Shown here: in pieces, positions 32,807 to 41,053 of the stretch
Position numbering within the stretch: the stretch's first letter is position 1
Layout: every line of letters starts with the position of its first letter
Assembly: GCA_002314875.1 (NCBI GenBank)
Contig: DCHS01000044.1
Coordinates: forward strand, 1-48,832
Reading direction: 5' to 3'
DNA: 48,832 nucleotides
Source: Prevotellaceae bacterium UBA1746
GTDB taxonomy: Bacteria; Bacteroidota; Bacteroidia; Bacteroidales; Bacteroidaceae
Program-made: the position numbers and the translations under genes
Notes under the pieces: generated by a model
Seen by the model: the letters and a program-made list of their open reading frames with translations, nothing else
Database searches by the model: none
Told to the model about the DNA's origin: nothing

Positions 32807-35437
32807 ATGGTAAATATTACTAATTCAAATCAGCCCCAGTGGCGTACAGTGACTGTTAAGAGCCACATCCCCACCGTGCTGAAACCCCTTGATGAACTTG
32901 CTCACAATCTCTGGTTCTGCTGGAATCAGGAAGCACTTGACCTCTTCAAGAGTCTCGATGCTAAGATTTGGGAAGAAGTAAATCAGAATCCCGTTGAACT
33001 CCTTAACCGCATCAGCTATAAGCGTTTGAAGGAAATGAGCCTCGATGCACAGGTAGTTGCTCGTATGGACAAGGTTTACAGCCTGTTCCGTGCTTACATG
33101 GATGAGCCTAAGCGCGAAGACCGTGCAAGTGTTGCTTATCTCTGTATGGAGTATGGTATGAACCATAATGTAAAGATTTACTCTGGTGGTCTTGGTATTC
33201 TTGCCGGTGACTACGTAAAAGAGGCTTCTGACTCTAACGTAAACATGACCGCAGTTGGTTTCTTGTATCGTTATGGTTACTTTACTCAGACCCTTTCAAT
33301 GGACGGTCAGCAGATTGCTAACTATGAACCCCAGGATTTTGATCGTATGCCTATCGAGCGCGTACTCGATGCTTCTGGCAATCAGGTTGTTGTTGACGTT
33401 CCTTTCGCTAACTTTACTGTTCACGCTCTTGTTTGGAAGGTAAATGTTGGTCGCGTTACTCTCTATCTTCTCGATACTGACAACGACATGAACGCTGACT
33501 ACGACAAGAGCATCACCCACGCTCTCTATGGAGGAGACTGGGAAAATCGTATGAAGCAGGAATACCTCCTTGGTATTGGTGGTATCCTTACCCTTCAGAA
33601 GTTAGGTATCAACGTTGATGTTATTCACTGTAACGAAGGTCATGCTGCACTTGCTAACCTCCAGCGTCTTGCTGACTATGTTCAGAGCGGTCTTAACTTC
33701 GGTGAGGCTCTCGAACTCGTTCGTGCAAGCAGCCTTTACACTGTCCACACTCCCGTACCCGCAGGTCACGACTATTTCGATGAAGGTCTTGCCAGCAAGT
33801 ACCTCGGTCATTATGCCGCTAAGCTCGGCATCACATGGGATGAACTCATGGGTCTCGGTCGTCAGAACCCCAGCGATAAGGGCGAACGCTTCTGTATGTC
33901 AACCTTCCTTTGCAAGACCTGTCAGGAAGTTAACGGTGTAAGCTGGCTCCACGGTAAGGTAAGTCAGCGTATGTTTGCTCCCATTTGGCCCGGCTATATG
34001 CCCGAAGAGTCTGCTCGTGAATTCCAGATTCTTTCTCACGATGAATATGAGCAGGTTTATGACATCAATCCTCTCGAAAGCCATGTAGGTTATGTTACCA
34101 ATGGTGTTCACTATCCCACTTGGTGTGCTCGTGAGTGGAAGGCTGTTCACAAGAAGTATTTCGGTGAAGAGTATATCCACGACCAGAGTAATCAGAACCT
34201 TTGGGAAAACATCTATAAGGTAAGTGATGAGGAAGTTTGGGCAACCCGTATGGCCCTCAAGAACAAACTTGTTGACTATATCCGTGACCGTTTCCGCGAT
34301 AATTGGTTGAAGAACCAGGGTGATCCTGCTCGTGTTGTCAGCCTCCTTGATAAGATCAATCCCAATGCACTTATCATCGGTTTTGCTCGTCGTTTCGCAA
34401 CCTACAAGCGTGCTCATCTTCTCTTCAGCGATCTCGATCGTCTTGCTAAGATTGTAAATAATCCTCAGTATCCTGTTCAGTTCCTTTTCGCAGGTAAGGC
34501 TCACCCCGCTGATGGTGCAGGTCAGGGTCTTATCAAGAAGATTCACGACATCAGCCAGCGTCCCGAATTTATCGGTAAAATCATCTTCCTCGACAATTAC
34601 GATATGCAGCTTGCTCGTCGCCTTGTCAGTGGTGTTGATATCTGGATGAACACTCCTACTCGTCCCCTCGAAGCTTCTGGTACCAGTGGAGAAAAGGCAT
34701 TGATGAACGGTGTTGTAAACCTCTCTGTACTTGATGGTTGGTGGTATGAAGGTTATCGTCCCGGCGCAGGTTGGGCTTTGACCGACAAGCGTACCTATCA
34801 GAATCAGGATCAGCAGGATAAGCTCGATGCTGCAACTATTTACAGCCTCCTCGAGAACGAAATTATTCCTCTCTACTATAGCCGTAACGCTAAGGGCTAT
34901 TCTGAAGGTTGGGTGAAGACTGTTAAGAACAGCATTGCTCAGATCGCTCCTCACTACACTATGAAGCGTCAGCTCGATGACTACTATGATCGTTTCTACA
35001 ACAAGCTCCGTGATCGTTTCGCTGTAGTTAGTGCAGACAACAACAAGCTTGCTAAGGAAATCGCAGCATGGAAGGATACAGTTGCACAGCGTTGGAATGA
35101 TATCAATGTAGTAAGCACAGAAAAGAGTTCTAATCTTGAAAGTATTGGTACCCTTGTAAGTGATAAGGACTTCACCATCCGCCATATCATTGATGAGCGT
35201 GGTCTCGATGATGCAGTTGGCGTTGATATGGTTGTTCTTCGCACAGATTCTACTGGTAAGGAAGTTGTATTCCGCACCTTCCCCATGCAGGTTGTTTCAC
35301 ACGAAGGCAACCTCTATACCTTTGAGGTTAAGGCTTCAATTGATGTAGCTGGTAGCTTCCGCGTTGCATATCGTATGTACCCCAAGAACAAGATGTTGAC
35401 CAGCCGTCAGGATCTCTGCTTCGTTAAGTGGTTCTAA
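32807..35437 (+). CDS. glgP: Alpha-glucan (glycogen) phosphorylase, GT35
   Basis: The 876-residue product belongs to the alpha-glucan family of phosphorylases with an N-terminal DUF3417-type domain (HIPTVLKPLDELAHNLWFCWNQEA). Catalytic-domain blocks are EYGMNHNVKIYSGGLGILAGD, HCNEGHAAL, VTNGVHYPTWC, FARRFATYKRAHL and the pyridoxal-phosphate site EASGTSGEKALMNGVVNLSVLDGWW with the cofactor lysine. It releases glucose 1-phosphate from stored glucan using phosphate, so synthesis and breakdown genes are side by side. A C-terminal tail of about 110 residues (from DINVVSTEKSSNLESIG) looks like a beta-rich extension often seen in Bacteroidota homologues. A strong terminator follows. Confidence 0.95.
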   Translation: MVNITNSNQPQWRTVTVKSHIPTVLKPLDELAHNLWFCWNQEALDLFKSLDAKIWEEVNQNPVELLNRISYKRLKEMSLDAQVVARMDKVYSLFRAYMDEPKREDRASVAYLCMEYGMNHNVKIYSGGLGILAGDYVKEASDSNVNMTAVGFLYRYGYFTQTLSMDGQQIANYEPQDFDRMPIERVLDASGNQVVVDVPFANFTVHALVWKVNVGRVTLYLLDTDNDMNADYDKSITHALYGGDWENRMKQEYLLGIGGILTLQKLGINVDVIHCNEGHAALANLQRLADYVQSGLNFGEALELVRASSLYTVHTPVPAGHDYFDEGLASKYLGHYAAKLGITWDELMGLGRQNPSDKGERFCMSTFLCKTCQEVNGVSWLHGKVSQRMFAPIWPGYMPEESAREFQILSHDEYEQVYDINPLESHVGYVTNGVHYPTWCAREWKAVHKKYFGEEYIHDQSNQNLWENIYKVSDEEVWATRMALKNKLVDYIRDRFRDNWLKNQGDPARVVSLLDKINPNALIIGFARRFATYKRAHLLFSDLDRLAKIVNNPQYPVQFLFAGKAHPADGAGQGLIKKIHDISQRPEFIGKIIFLDNYDMQLARRLVSGVDIWMNTPTRPLEASGTSGEKALMNGVVNLSVLDGWWYEGYRPGAGWALTDKRTYQNQDQQDKLDAATIYSLLENEIIPLYYSRNAKGYSEGWVKTVKNSIAQIAPHYTMKRQLDDYYDRFYNKLRDRFAVVSADNNKLAKEIAAWKDTVAQRWNDINVVSTEKSSNLESIGTLVSDKDFTIRHIIDERGLDDAVGVDMVVLRTDSTGKEVVFRTFPMQVVSHEGNLYTFEVKASIDVAGSFRVAYRMYPKNKMLTSRQDLCFVKWF

Positions 35438-35462
35438 TAAAGAATACATAATATATTGAAAA

Positions 35463-35497
35463 ATCCCCGCAGATTTGTTTCTGTGGGGATTTTTTTT
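35463..35497 (+). terminator. Intrinsic terminator after glgP
   Basis: An 11-bp stem (35463-35473 with 35480-35490) is followed by eight Ts. Confidence 0.95.
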
Positions 35498-35506
35498 GCC
35501 CAAAAG

Positions 35507-35539
35507 TTTTGTCAGTATTCGATAATGTTGTAAATTTGC
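35507..35539 (+). promoter_or_regulatory. Promoter of thrS
   Basis: TTTG (35508-35511), a 19-nt spacer and TAAATTTG (35531-35538). It excludes the earlier in-frame start at 35509 and supports the ATG at 35578. Outside the two boxes it is strikingly like the promoter at 41003-41035. Confidence 0.75.
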
Positions 35540-35577
35540 CGCGTTTTATATGCAAACGACAAAACTACATATATATT

Positions 35578-37530
35578 ATGATTAAAATCACTTTCCCTGA
35601 TGGTAGTGTCCGTGAATATGAAAACGGCGTTACCGGTCTTCAGATTGCCGAAAGCATTAGCAGCCGTCTGGCTCAGGATGTTTTGGCATGTGGCGTAAAT
35701 GGTGAAACGGTGGAACTTAACCGTCCCATTAACGAAGACGCCACAATCGCACTTTACAAGTGGGATGATGCTGAGGGTAAGCATGCCTTCTGGCACACTT
35801 CAGCTCACCTTATGGCAGAAGCTATGCAGGAACTCTGGCCCGGCACTCAGTTCGGTATTGGTCCCGCTATTGAAAATGGTTTCTACTATGATGTGATGCC
35901 CCCCGAGGGTGTTGTTATTCGTGAAGAAGACTTTGCGAAGATTGAAAAGAAAATGCAGGAACTCCAGCAGAAGAAGGAGGCTCTCGTTCGCGAAGACATT
36001 TCCAAGGCTGATGCTTTGAAGTTCTTCGGTGACCACGGTCAGTCTTATAAGAACGAACTTATTGCTGAACTCGAAGATGGGCACATCACTACTTACACCC
36101 AGGGTGCTTATACAGACCTCTGCCGTGGTCCTCACCTTATGACTACAGCTCCCATCAAGGCTTGTAAGGTTATGAGCGTTAGTTCTGCTTACTGGCGTGG
36201 TGACGAAAAGCGTCCTATGATGACCCGTGTATACGGTATCTCTTTCCCCAAGAAGAAGCTTCTTGATGAATATCTTGTTCTTCTCGAAGAGGCTAAGCGC
36301 CGTGACCACCGTAAGATCGGTAAGGAAATGGAACTCTTCATGTTCTCTGACCTTGTTGGTAAGGGTCTTCCCATGTGGTTGCCTAAGGGTACCGCTCTCC
36401 GCCTTCGTCTTGAAGATGTTCTCAAGAAGATTCAGAAGCGTTATGGCTATCAGCAGGTGATGACTCCTCATATCGGTTCAAAGAACCTTTATGTAACATC
36501 AGGTCACTATGCTAAGTATGGTAAGGATTCTTTCCGTCCCATCACTACTCCTGAAGAAGGCGAGGAATACTTCCTCAAACCCATGAACTGCCCTCACCAC
36601 TGCGCGATCTTCGCTTGGAAACCTCGTAGTTATAAGGATCTTCCCTTGCGTCTAGCAGAATTCGGTACCGTTTATCGTTATGAGCAGAGTGGTGAGCTTC
36701 ATGGTTTGACTCGTGTACGCGGCTTTACTCAGGATGATGCTCACCTCTATTGCCGTCCAGACCAGGTTAAGCAGGAGTTCCTCCGTGTAATGGATATCAT
36801 CCTTATCATTTTCAAGGCTTTGAAGTTTGAAAACTATGAGGCTCAGATTTCTCTCCGTGACCAGGTTAACCGTGAAAAGTACATTGGTTCTGAAGAAAAC
36901 TGGGAAGCAGCAGAACAGGCTATTATTGAGGCTTGTGAAGAAAAGGGTCTTCCTGCACACATCGAATATGGTGAAGCTGCTTTCTATGGTCCTAAGCTTG
37001 ACTTCATGGTTAAGGATGCTCTCGGTCGCCGTTGGCAGTTGGGTACCATTCAGGTGGACTATAACCTCCCCGAACGCTTCCAACTTGAATATACCGGCGA
37101 AGATAACAAGAAGCATCGTCCTGTGATGATTCACCGTGCTCCCTTCGGTTCTATGGAACGTTTCGTTGCTGTGCTCATTGAGCATACTGCTGGCCGCTTC
37201 CCCCTCTGGCTCACTCCCGACCAGGTTGTTATTCTTCCTATCTCAGAAAAGTTCAACGACTATGCAGAGCAGGTTAAGAAGCAACTTGAAGCTGAAGATA
37301 TCCGCGTTCTCATCGACGATCGTAACGAAAAGATCGGTCGTAAGATCCGTGATAATGAAATGAAGCACATTCCTTTCATGCTCATCGTGGGCGAGAAAGA
37401 AGCAAACGAAGGTACTGTTACCGTACGAGTACAAGGTGGGCAGGGTGGTGCACCCGAGACCTTGACTCCCGAAGCATTCATTGCTAAGGTTCAGGCTGAA
37501 GTTGAAGAGCAGCTTGGCGAATTCAAATAA
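35578..37530 (+). CDS. thrS: Threonyl-tRNA synthetase
   Basis: The ATG at 35578 gives a 650-residue enzyme with all ThrRS parts: an N-terminal TGS domain (ITFPDGSVREYENGVTG), the editing domain with the zinc-like HTSAHLMAEAM motif (about residues 75-85) and its partner segment TDLCRGPHL, then the class II core with MNCPHHCAIF (zinc Cys), RVRGFTQDDAHLYC (motif 2 region) and motif 3 FGSMERFVAVLIEHTAG, and the anticodon-binding domain (VVILPISEKFNDYAEQVKK). It charges tRNA-Thr and edits mischarged serine. A gapless promoter 40 nt upstream and a hairpin after the gene indicate a single-gene transcript. The translation factor genes infC-rpmI-rplT, often linked to thrS, follow one gene later. Confidence 0.98.
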   Translation: MIKITFPDGSVREYENGVTGLQIAESISSRLAQDVLACGVNGETVELNRPINEDATIALYKWDDAEGKHAFWHTSAHLMAEAMQELWPGTQFGIGPAIENGFYYDVMPPEGVVIREEDFAKIEKKMQELQQKKEALVREDISKADALKFFGDHGQSYKNELIAELEDGHITTYTQGAYTDLCRGPHLMTTAPIKACKVMSVSSAYWRGDEKRPMMTRVYGISFPKKKLLDEYLVLLEEAKRRDHRKIGKEMELFMFSDLVGKGLPMWLPKGTALRLRLEDVLKKIQKRYGYQQVMTPHIGSKNLYVTSGHYAKYGKDSFRPITTPEEGEEYFLKPMNCPHHCAIFAWKPRSYKDLPLRLAEFGTVYRYEQSGELHGLTRVRGFTQDDAHLYCRPDQVKQEFLRVMDIILIIFKALKFENYEAQISLRDQVNREKYIGSEENWEAAEQAIIEACEEKGLPAHIEYGEAAFYGPKLDFMVKDALGRRWQLGTIQVDYNLPERFQLEYTGEDNKKHRPVMIHRAPFGSMERFVAVLIEHTAGRFPLWLTPDQVVILPISEKFNDYAEQVKKQLEAEDIRVLIDDRNEKIGRKIRDNEMKHIPFMLIVGEKEANEGTVTVRVQGGQGGAPETLTPEAFIAKVQAEVEEQLGEFK

Positions 37531-37593
37531 TCGCCTATTGCATTGGTAGGATAATTGAATTGCAGTTTATCTTACACAATATATAATTATTAT

Positions 37594-37637
37594 AAGGAGT
37601 GAAGCATCAGCTGTTATGGCTGGATTCTTCACTCCTT
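37594..37637 (+). terminator. Hairpin after thrS
   Basis: AAGGAGTGAAG (37594-37604) pairs with CTTCACTCCTT (37627-37637), with an inner AGC/GCT stem. Few Ts follow, so it is a weaker candidate than the other terminators here. Confidence 0.6.
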
Positions 37638-37665
37638 CCTACTCTTAACATAAATACGCTTTCCT

Positions 37666-38466
37666 TTGAAACATAGATTATTAACACTACTTGTTTTGTT
37701 GACTTTCAGTTGCATGACGAGTTTTGCCCAAGATTTCAAAGCCCATCAGGGAACTGTTTCCAATAGTTACAACTTTTGGTTTCGCGATCCTGAGACGGTA
37801 CATGATCCTCGTGCGCATTTTCCTCTGCTGATTTTTCTACATGGCCAAAGCCTTTGCGGAAATAATTTGAGCCGTGTGCGTAAGTACGGTCCTATCGATG
37901 CTGTGGCTCGTGGCTGCAATATTGATTGTTACATCATGGCACCGCAGAATCCCGGTGGCTCTTGGAATCCGGAGAAGATTTGGCGTATTGTTGAATGGGC
38001 GAAAAAGAATTACGCGGTTGATACAACTCGTATTTTTGTCTATGGTATGAGTCTCGGAGGATATGGAACCATTGATATGGCAGCAGCCTATCCCGATAAG
38101 ATTGCTGCTGCAATGGCAATGTGTGGAGGTGGAACCTCAAAGACACTTGGCAATCTTTCAAAAGTTCCTTTGTGGATATTACACGGAACTGCTGACCGTG
38201 CTGTTCCGGTCTCAGCTTCAGATAGAGTAGTGGAGGCAATTAAAGCGACGGGAGATGCTTCGCGACTAATTTATAGCCGAATGCCTGGTGTTGACCATGG
38301 ACGATTAGCAAGAATGTTCTATCGCTTACAGACTTACGATTGGTTGTTCAGTCATTGCCTTAAAGATGAGAATCGCGAAGTAAATCGCAATTTCTCTGTG
38401 ACCAATGCAGACCTCCAAAACGCATATCAAGATCTAGGCAAAGCCTCTGTTCAAGATTTTGAATAA
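37666..38466 (+). CDS. Secreted alpha/beta-hydrolase esterase (PHB depolymerase/prolyl oligopeptidase-like)
   Basis: The start is a TTG codon at 37666: the frame is closed by TAA only five codons upstream, and the next ATG falls inside the signal peptide. The 266-residue product then has a signal peptide (KHRLLTLLVLLTFSCMTSFAQ). The hydrolase fold is clear: FPLLIFLHGQSLCGNN (oxyanion region), nucleophile elbow GMSLGGYG, WILHGTADRAVP with the acid Asp, and catalytic His in GVDHG. Such proteins are often carbohydrate esterases (acetyl or feruloyl) exported to the periplasm; nothing here tells the substrate. It lies alone between thrS and infC with no glycoside hydrolase nearby. Confidence 0.85.
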   Translation: MKHRLLTLLVLLTFSCMTSFAQDFKAHQGTVSNSYNFWFRDPETVHDPRAHFPLLIFLHGQSLCGNNLSRVRKYGPIDAVARGCNIDCYIMAPQNPGGSWNPEKIWRIVEWAKKNYAVDTTRIFVYGMSLGGYGTIDMAAAYPDKIAAAMAMCGGGTSKTLGNLSKVPLWILHGTADRAVPVSASDRVVEAIKATGDASRLIYSRMPGVDHGRLARMFYRLQTYDWLFSHCLKDENREVNRNFSVTNADLQNAYQDLGKASVQDFE

Positions 38467-38538
38467 GGATAATTTGCCAACTTAGCATGACATGAATACA
38501 TTTGCGCAGAAATTTTTACTAAAAAAGGTGTAAAAGTC

Positions 38539-38570
38539 TTTGCGTATATGAGAAAATATCTGTAATTTTG
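38539..38570 (+). promoter_or_regulatory. Promoter of infC-rpmI-rplT
   Basis: TTTG (38539-38542), a 20-nt spacer and TAATTTTG (38563-38570). Transcription would start near 38577, about 40 nt before infC. Confidence 0.7.
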
Positions 38571-38617
38571 CCGCGCTAAATCAAATAGTAAACACTAATA
38601 ATCAATTACTCGCAAAT

Positions 38618-39289
38618 TTGAGACCTCCAAAACAAGACAACAAGAAACAGCAGTACCGTATCAATGAACAGATTCGTGTACGCGAAGTTCGCATCGTAGG
38701 TGATGATGTTGAGAGCTGCGTTATGCAGACCTCAGACGCCATTAAGCTTGCACAGCAGAAGGAAGTAGACCTCGTAGAGATCAGTCCCAACGCTGATCCT
38801 CCTGTTTGCCGACTCATTGATTATAGTAAATTCCTCTATCAGCAGAAGAAGCGTCAGAAGGAAATGAAGGCCAAGCAGGTCAAGATAGAAGTTAAGGAAA
38901 TCCGTTTCGGCCCCCAGACTGATGATCACGACTACGACTTCAAGTTGAAGCATGCTAAAGGCTTCCTCAGTGAAGGCGACAAGGTAAAGGCTTATGTATT
39001 CTTCCGTGGCCGTTCAATTCTTTTCAAGGAGCAGGGTGAAGTTCTTCTTCTCCGTTTTGCTAATGACCTTGAAGAATATGGTAAGGTAGAGGCAATGCCT
39101 GTTCTCGAAGGTAAGCGTATGACCATGTTCATTGCTCCTAAGAAAACAGCTCCCAAGAAGGGTGATGCACCTGTGGTTGACACAGAAGACGAACCCGATG
39201 ATGTGGCTGAAGCTCCTGTAAAGAAGCAGCCCAAGAAGAAGGAACGCAAAGAGTACACCGGTCCTAAGGTGGAAGGCGAAGACTTCTAA
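38618..39289 (+). CDS. infC: Translation initiation factor IF-3
   Basis: The 223-residue product has the IF3 N-domain (YRINEQIRVREVRIVGDD, then VDLVEISPNADPPVCRLIDYSKFLYQQKK), linker and C-domain (EIRFGPQTDDHDYDFKLKHAKGFL, VKAYVFFRGRS), followed by an extended tail rich in Lys, Pro, Asp and Glu (about residues 170-223) that is longer than in E. coli. IF3 keeps the subunits apart and proofs the initiator tRNA and start codon. The likely start is TTG at 38618, the only usual start codon ahead of the conserved region; infC genes often use rare start codons as a way of self-control. It heads the classical infC-rpmI-rplT operon. Confidence 0.95.
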   Translation: MRPPKQDNKKQQYRINEQIRVREVRIVGDDVESCVMQTSDAIKLAQQKEVDLVEISPNADPPVCRLIDYSKFLYQQKKRQKEMKAKQVKIEVKEIRFGPQTDDHDYDFKLKHAKGFLSEGDKVKAYVFFRGRSILFKEQGEVLLLRFANDLEEYGKVEAMPVLEGKRMTMFIAPKKTAPKKGDAPVVDTEDEPDDVAEAPVKKQPKKKERKEYTGPKVEGEDF

Positions 39290-39299
39290 ATCTGTTGAA

Positions 39300-39500
39300 G
39301 TGAAAGCAAAGATTCATTCTTGCTTTTCACTGACAACTTTAATTCTATGAGAATTCCGGTAATCAATCCGAACCAGTTCTTACGGGAACTACCCCAGTTT
39401 CCACTCACTAACAAAAATCCCGTAAGGCGCTTCCCTTCGAGATGTTGGTTCACCGATTTCTATAGTAGCGCGTTGTGCCAGGTATGCGCAACCGCACTGT
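39300..39500 (+). promoter_or_regulatory. Structured leader between infC and rpmI, candidate L20/L35 control element
   Basis: This 245-bp gap has no convincing gene. It contains AGTGA-AGCAA/TTGCT-TCACT (about 39298-39331), a perfect 9-bp pairing CTTACGGGA (39379-39387) with TCCCGTAAG (39418-39426), GCGC (39427-39430) with GCGC (39468-39471), and GTTGTGC (39472-39478) with GCGCAAC (39486-39492). Autoregulation by L20 binding ahead of rpmI is known in E. coli and Firmicutes with unrelated sequences; a lineage-specific version here is inference. A 51-codon open frame (39347-39502) runs through the stems. Confidence 0.5.
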
Positions 39501-39534
39501 AACTTTTATTCACATCTAATTATTCTAAATTAAA

Positions 39535-39732
39535 ATGCCTAAAGTAAAGACTAATTCCGGTGCTAAGAAGCGTTTCGCTCTTACCGGAACAGGTAAGATC
39601 AAGCGTCGTCACGCTTATCACAGTCACATCTTGACTAAGAAGACCAAGAAGCAGAAGAGAAACCTCGACAAGGTTGTTGTTATCGACACCACCAACGTTA
39701 AGCAGGTTCGCGAACTCCTCTGCATGCGTTAA
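39535..39732 (+). CDS. rpmI: 50S ribosomal protein L35
   Basis: The 65-residue basic product starts PKVKTNSGAKKRFALTGTGKIKRRHAYHSH, the L35 signature, followed by TKKTKKQKRNL. The length is normal. It sits between infC and rplT, as in most bacteria, and its ATG at 39535 follows an A/T-rich stretch after the structured leader. Confidence 0.97.
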   Translation: MPKVKTNSGAKKRFALTGTGKIKRRHAYHSHILTKKTKKQKRNLDKVVVIDTTNVKQVRELLCMR

Positions 39733-39767
39733 TCTTCCCCCAAATCTTATCAACAGTCATTTATTCA

Positions 39768-39810
39768 CCGAATGTCCAGCAACGAAAGAGCGAAATAATT
39801 TATCGCCGCT
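39768..39810 (+). promoter_or_regulatory. Hairpin between rpmI and rplT
   Basis: CCAGC (39776-39780) pairs with GCTGG, with an inner GCGA/TCGC stem around an A/T loop. There is no T run. It could be an L20 binding site or an mRNA processing element; only the pairing is seen. Confidence 0.35.
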
Positions 39811-39831
39811 GGCAATCAAAAAACATCTACT

Positions 39832-40176
39832 ATGCCTAGATCAGTAAATCATGTAGCATCTCGCGCTAAGCGCAAGAGAATCCTTAAGCTCACCCGCGGT
39901 TACTATGGTGCCCGCAAGAATGTGTGGACCGTTGCCAAGAATACTTGGGAGAAGGGTCTTACCTATGCTTTCCGCGATCGTCGCAACAAGAAGCGCAATT
40001 TCCGTGCTCTCTGGATTCAGCGTATCAACGCAGCAGCACGCCTCGAGGGTATGTCTTACTCTCAGCTTATGGGCGGTCTTCACAAGGCAGGTATCGAGAT
40101 CAACCGTAAGGTTCTCGCTGACCTCGCTGTTAACAACCCCCAGGCTTTCAAGGCCATCGTTGCAAAGGCTAAGTAA
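39832..40176 (+). CDS. rplT: 50S ribosomal protein L20
   Basis: The 114-residue product has the L20 hallmarks SVNHVASRAKRKRILKLTRGYYGARKN, the basic N-terminal arm that runs through 23S rRNA, and LWIQRINAAARLEGMSYSQLMGGL / AGIEINRKVLADLA in the globular half. It is essential for early assembly of the large subunit. It is last in infC-rpmI-rplT and is followed by a terminator, with no sign of the Bacteroidales-1 RNA known to lie after some rplT genes. Confidence 0.98.
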   Translation: MPRSVNHVASRAKRKRILKLTRGYYGARKNVWTVAKNTWEKGLTYAFRDRRNKKRNFRALWIQRINAAARLEGMSYSQLMGGLHKAGIEINRKVLADLAVNNPQAFKAIVAKAK

Positions 40177-40216
40177 TTAGTCGCTACAACAAAAAATTCC
40201 ATTCCCAATCAATCAT

Positions 40217-40253
40217 AAGGCCTAAGCCCGCAAGGGTGAAGGCCTTTTTGTTT
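40217..40253 (+). terminator. Intrinsic terminator after rplT
   Basis: AAGGCC (40217-40222) pairs with GGCCTT (40241-40246), with an inner GCCC/GGGT stem closing a GCAA loop, followed by Ts. It overlaps a GTG that would otherwise be a start for the next gene. Confidence 0.9.
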
Positions 40254-40286
40254 TTCTATTCCTCACAATCTTCATTTCCCATTGTT

Positions 40287-40988
40287 ATGTTCCAATTCAA
40301 ACAATTTACAATTCAAGATGACCGCTGTGCTATGAAAGTTGGTACTGATGGTGTTTTGCTGGGAGCATGGGCTGATTGTGGATTAGAAACAGCCAAGATC
40401 CTCGATGTCGGTACTGGCAGTGGTCTTATTGCATTGATGTTGGCACAGCGTTTTGCAAAGTCACAGGTAGTCGCTTTGGAAATTGATGAACAAGCTACAC
40501 AACAAGCACAGGAGAATGTTGACGCTAGTCCTTTCAAAGATAGAGTTACAATTCTTCAAGGAGATTTTGCCTCTGCTGCACTTGAAATTGACGATATGGA
40601 TATGATAGTAAGCAATCCGCCGTATTATGACGAAGATGTTTTGCCTCCGAACGATTCCCGTGCCATTGCGCGCAATACGCAGAGTGGATTGAATTTTAGA
40701 AATCTAATCACTAAGAGTTACGAACTCCTTCGAGAGGCGGGCAATCTGTGCGTGATAATTCCTAAGGTTGCCCAAACAAGATTTCATACTATTGCAAACG
40801 AAGCAGGTTTTTCCTTGGTTCATCAATTAGATATTCAAACAGTTGAACGTAAGGATCCCAAACGTGTTCTTTTGAAATTTATCAAGGGTAGAACAGGTGT
40901 TTCCGTGCTTCGCGAGACACTTGTGCTTATGGAGAATGGTCATCGTTCTCCTGCCTATTCCGCACTCTGTCAAGACTTTTATTTATAG
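40287..40988 (+). CDS. TrmN6-like tRNA (adenine-N6)-methyltransferase
   Basis: From the ATG at 40287 the product has 233 residues; an in-frame GTG at 40236 lies in the terminator stem and is rejected. The Rossmann methyltransferase fold shows ILDVGTGSGLIALMLAQR (SAM-binding motif I), ALEIDEQATQQAQEN, and the NPPYY motif at residues 110-114, typical of N6-adenine methylases. The N-terminal FQFKQFTIQDDRCAMKVGTDGVLLGAWA block matches YfiC/TrmN6, which methylates A37 of tRNA1-Val in E. coli. The tRNA target in this phylum is not certain. No promoter consensus is visible between the terminator and the ATG. Confidence 0.88.
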   Translation: MFQFKQFTIQDDRCAMKVGTDGVLLGAWADCGLETAKILDVGTGSGLIALMLAQRFAKSQVVALEIDEQATQQAQENVDASPFKDRVTILQGDFASAALEIDDMDMIVSNPPYYDEDVLPPNDSRAIARNTQSGLNFRNLITKSYELLREAGNLCVIIPKVAQTRFHTIANEAGFSLVHQLDIQTVERKDPKRVLLKFIKGRTGVSVLRETLVLMENGHRSPAYSALCQDFYL

Positions 40989-41002
40989 AAAAGCCTCAAA
41001 AA

Positions 41003-41035
41003 TTTTGTCAGTCACTGATATTGTCGTAAATTTGC
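41003..41035 (+). promoter_or_regulatory. Promoter of the fused nucleotidyltransferase/aminotransferase gene
   Basis: TTTG (41004-41007), a 19-nt spacer and TAAATTTG (41027-41034), with a very short leader of about 13 nt. It closely resembles the thrS promoter beyond the two boxes. Confidence 0.75.
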
Positions 41036-41053
41036 ACTATAAACTCAAAGAAT

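Noticed and set aside
33899..35185. 428-codon open frame on the minus strand opposite glgP
   Set aside because: It mirrors the codon bias of the highly expressed phosphorylase gene, has no family motif and no promoter; the plus-strand protein is clearly real.
35509..35577. 23-residue N-terminal extension of ThrRS
   Set aside because: The promoter at 35507-35539 lies inside it, so it cannot be transcribed from that promoter.
39347..39502. 51-codon plus-strand frame before rpmI (begins MRIPVINPNQF)
   Set aside because: It runs through the paired arms of the structured leader and has no recognisable motif. A leader peptide is not excluded, but the sequence does not support calling one.
40236..40286. 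GTG start for a longer TrmN6-like protein
   Set aside because: The codon is in the rplT terminator stem; the family similarity starts at the ATG at 40287.
40177..40286. Bacteroidales-1 RNA after rplT
   Set aside because: That RNA is known after rplT in some Bacteroidales, but here there is only a short terminator and no promoter-bounded RNA of the expected size.
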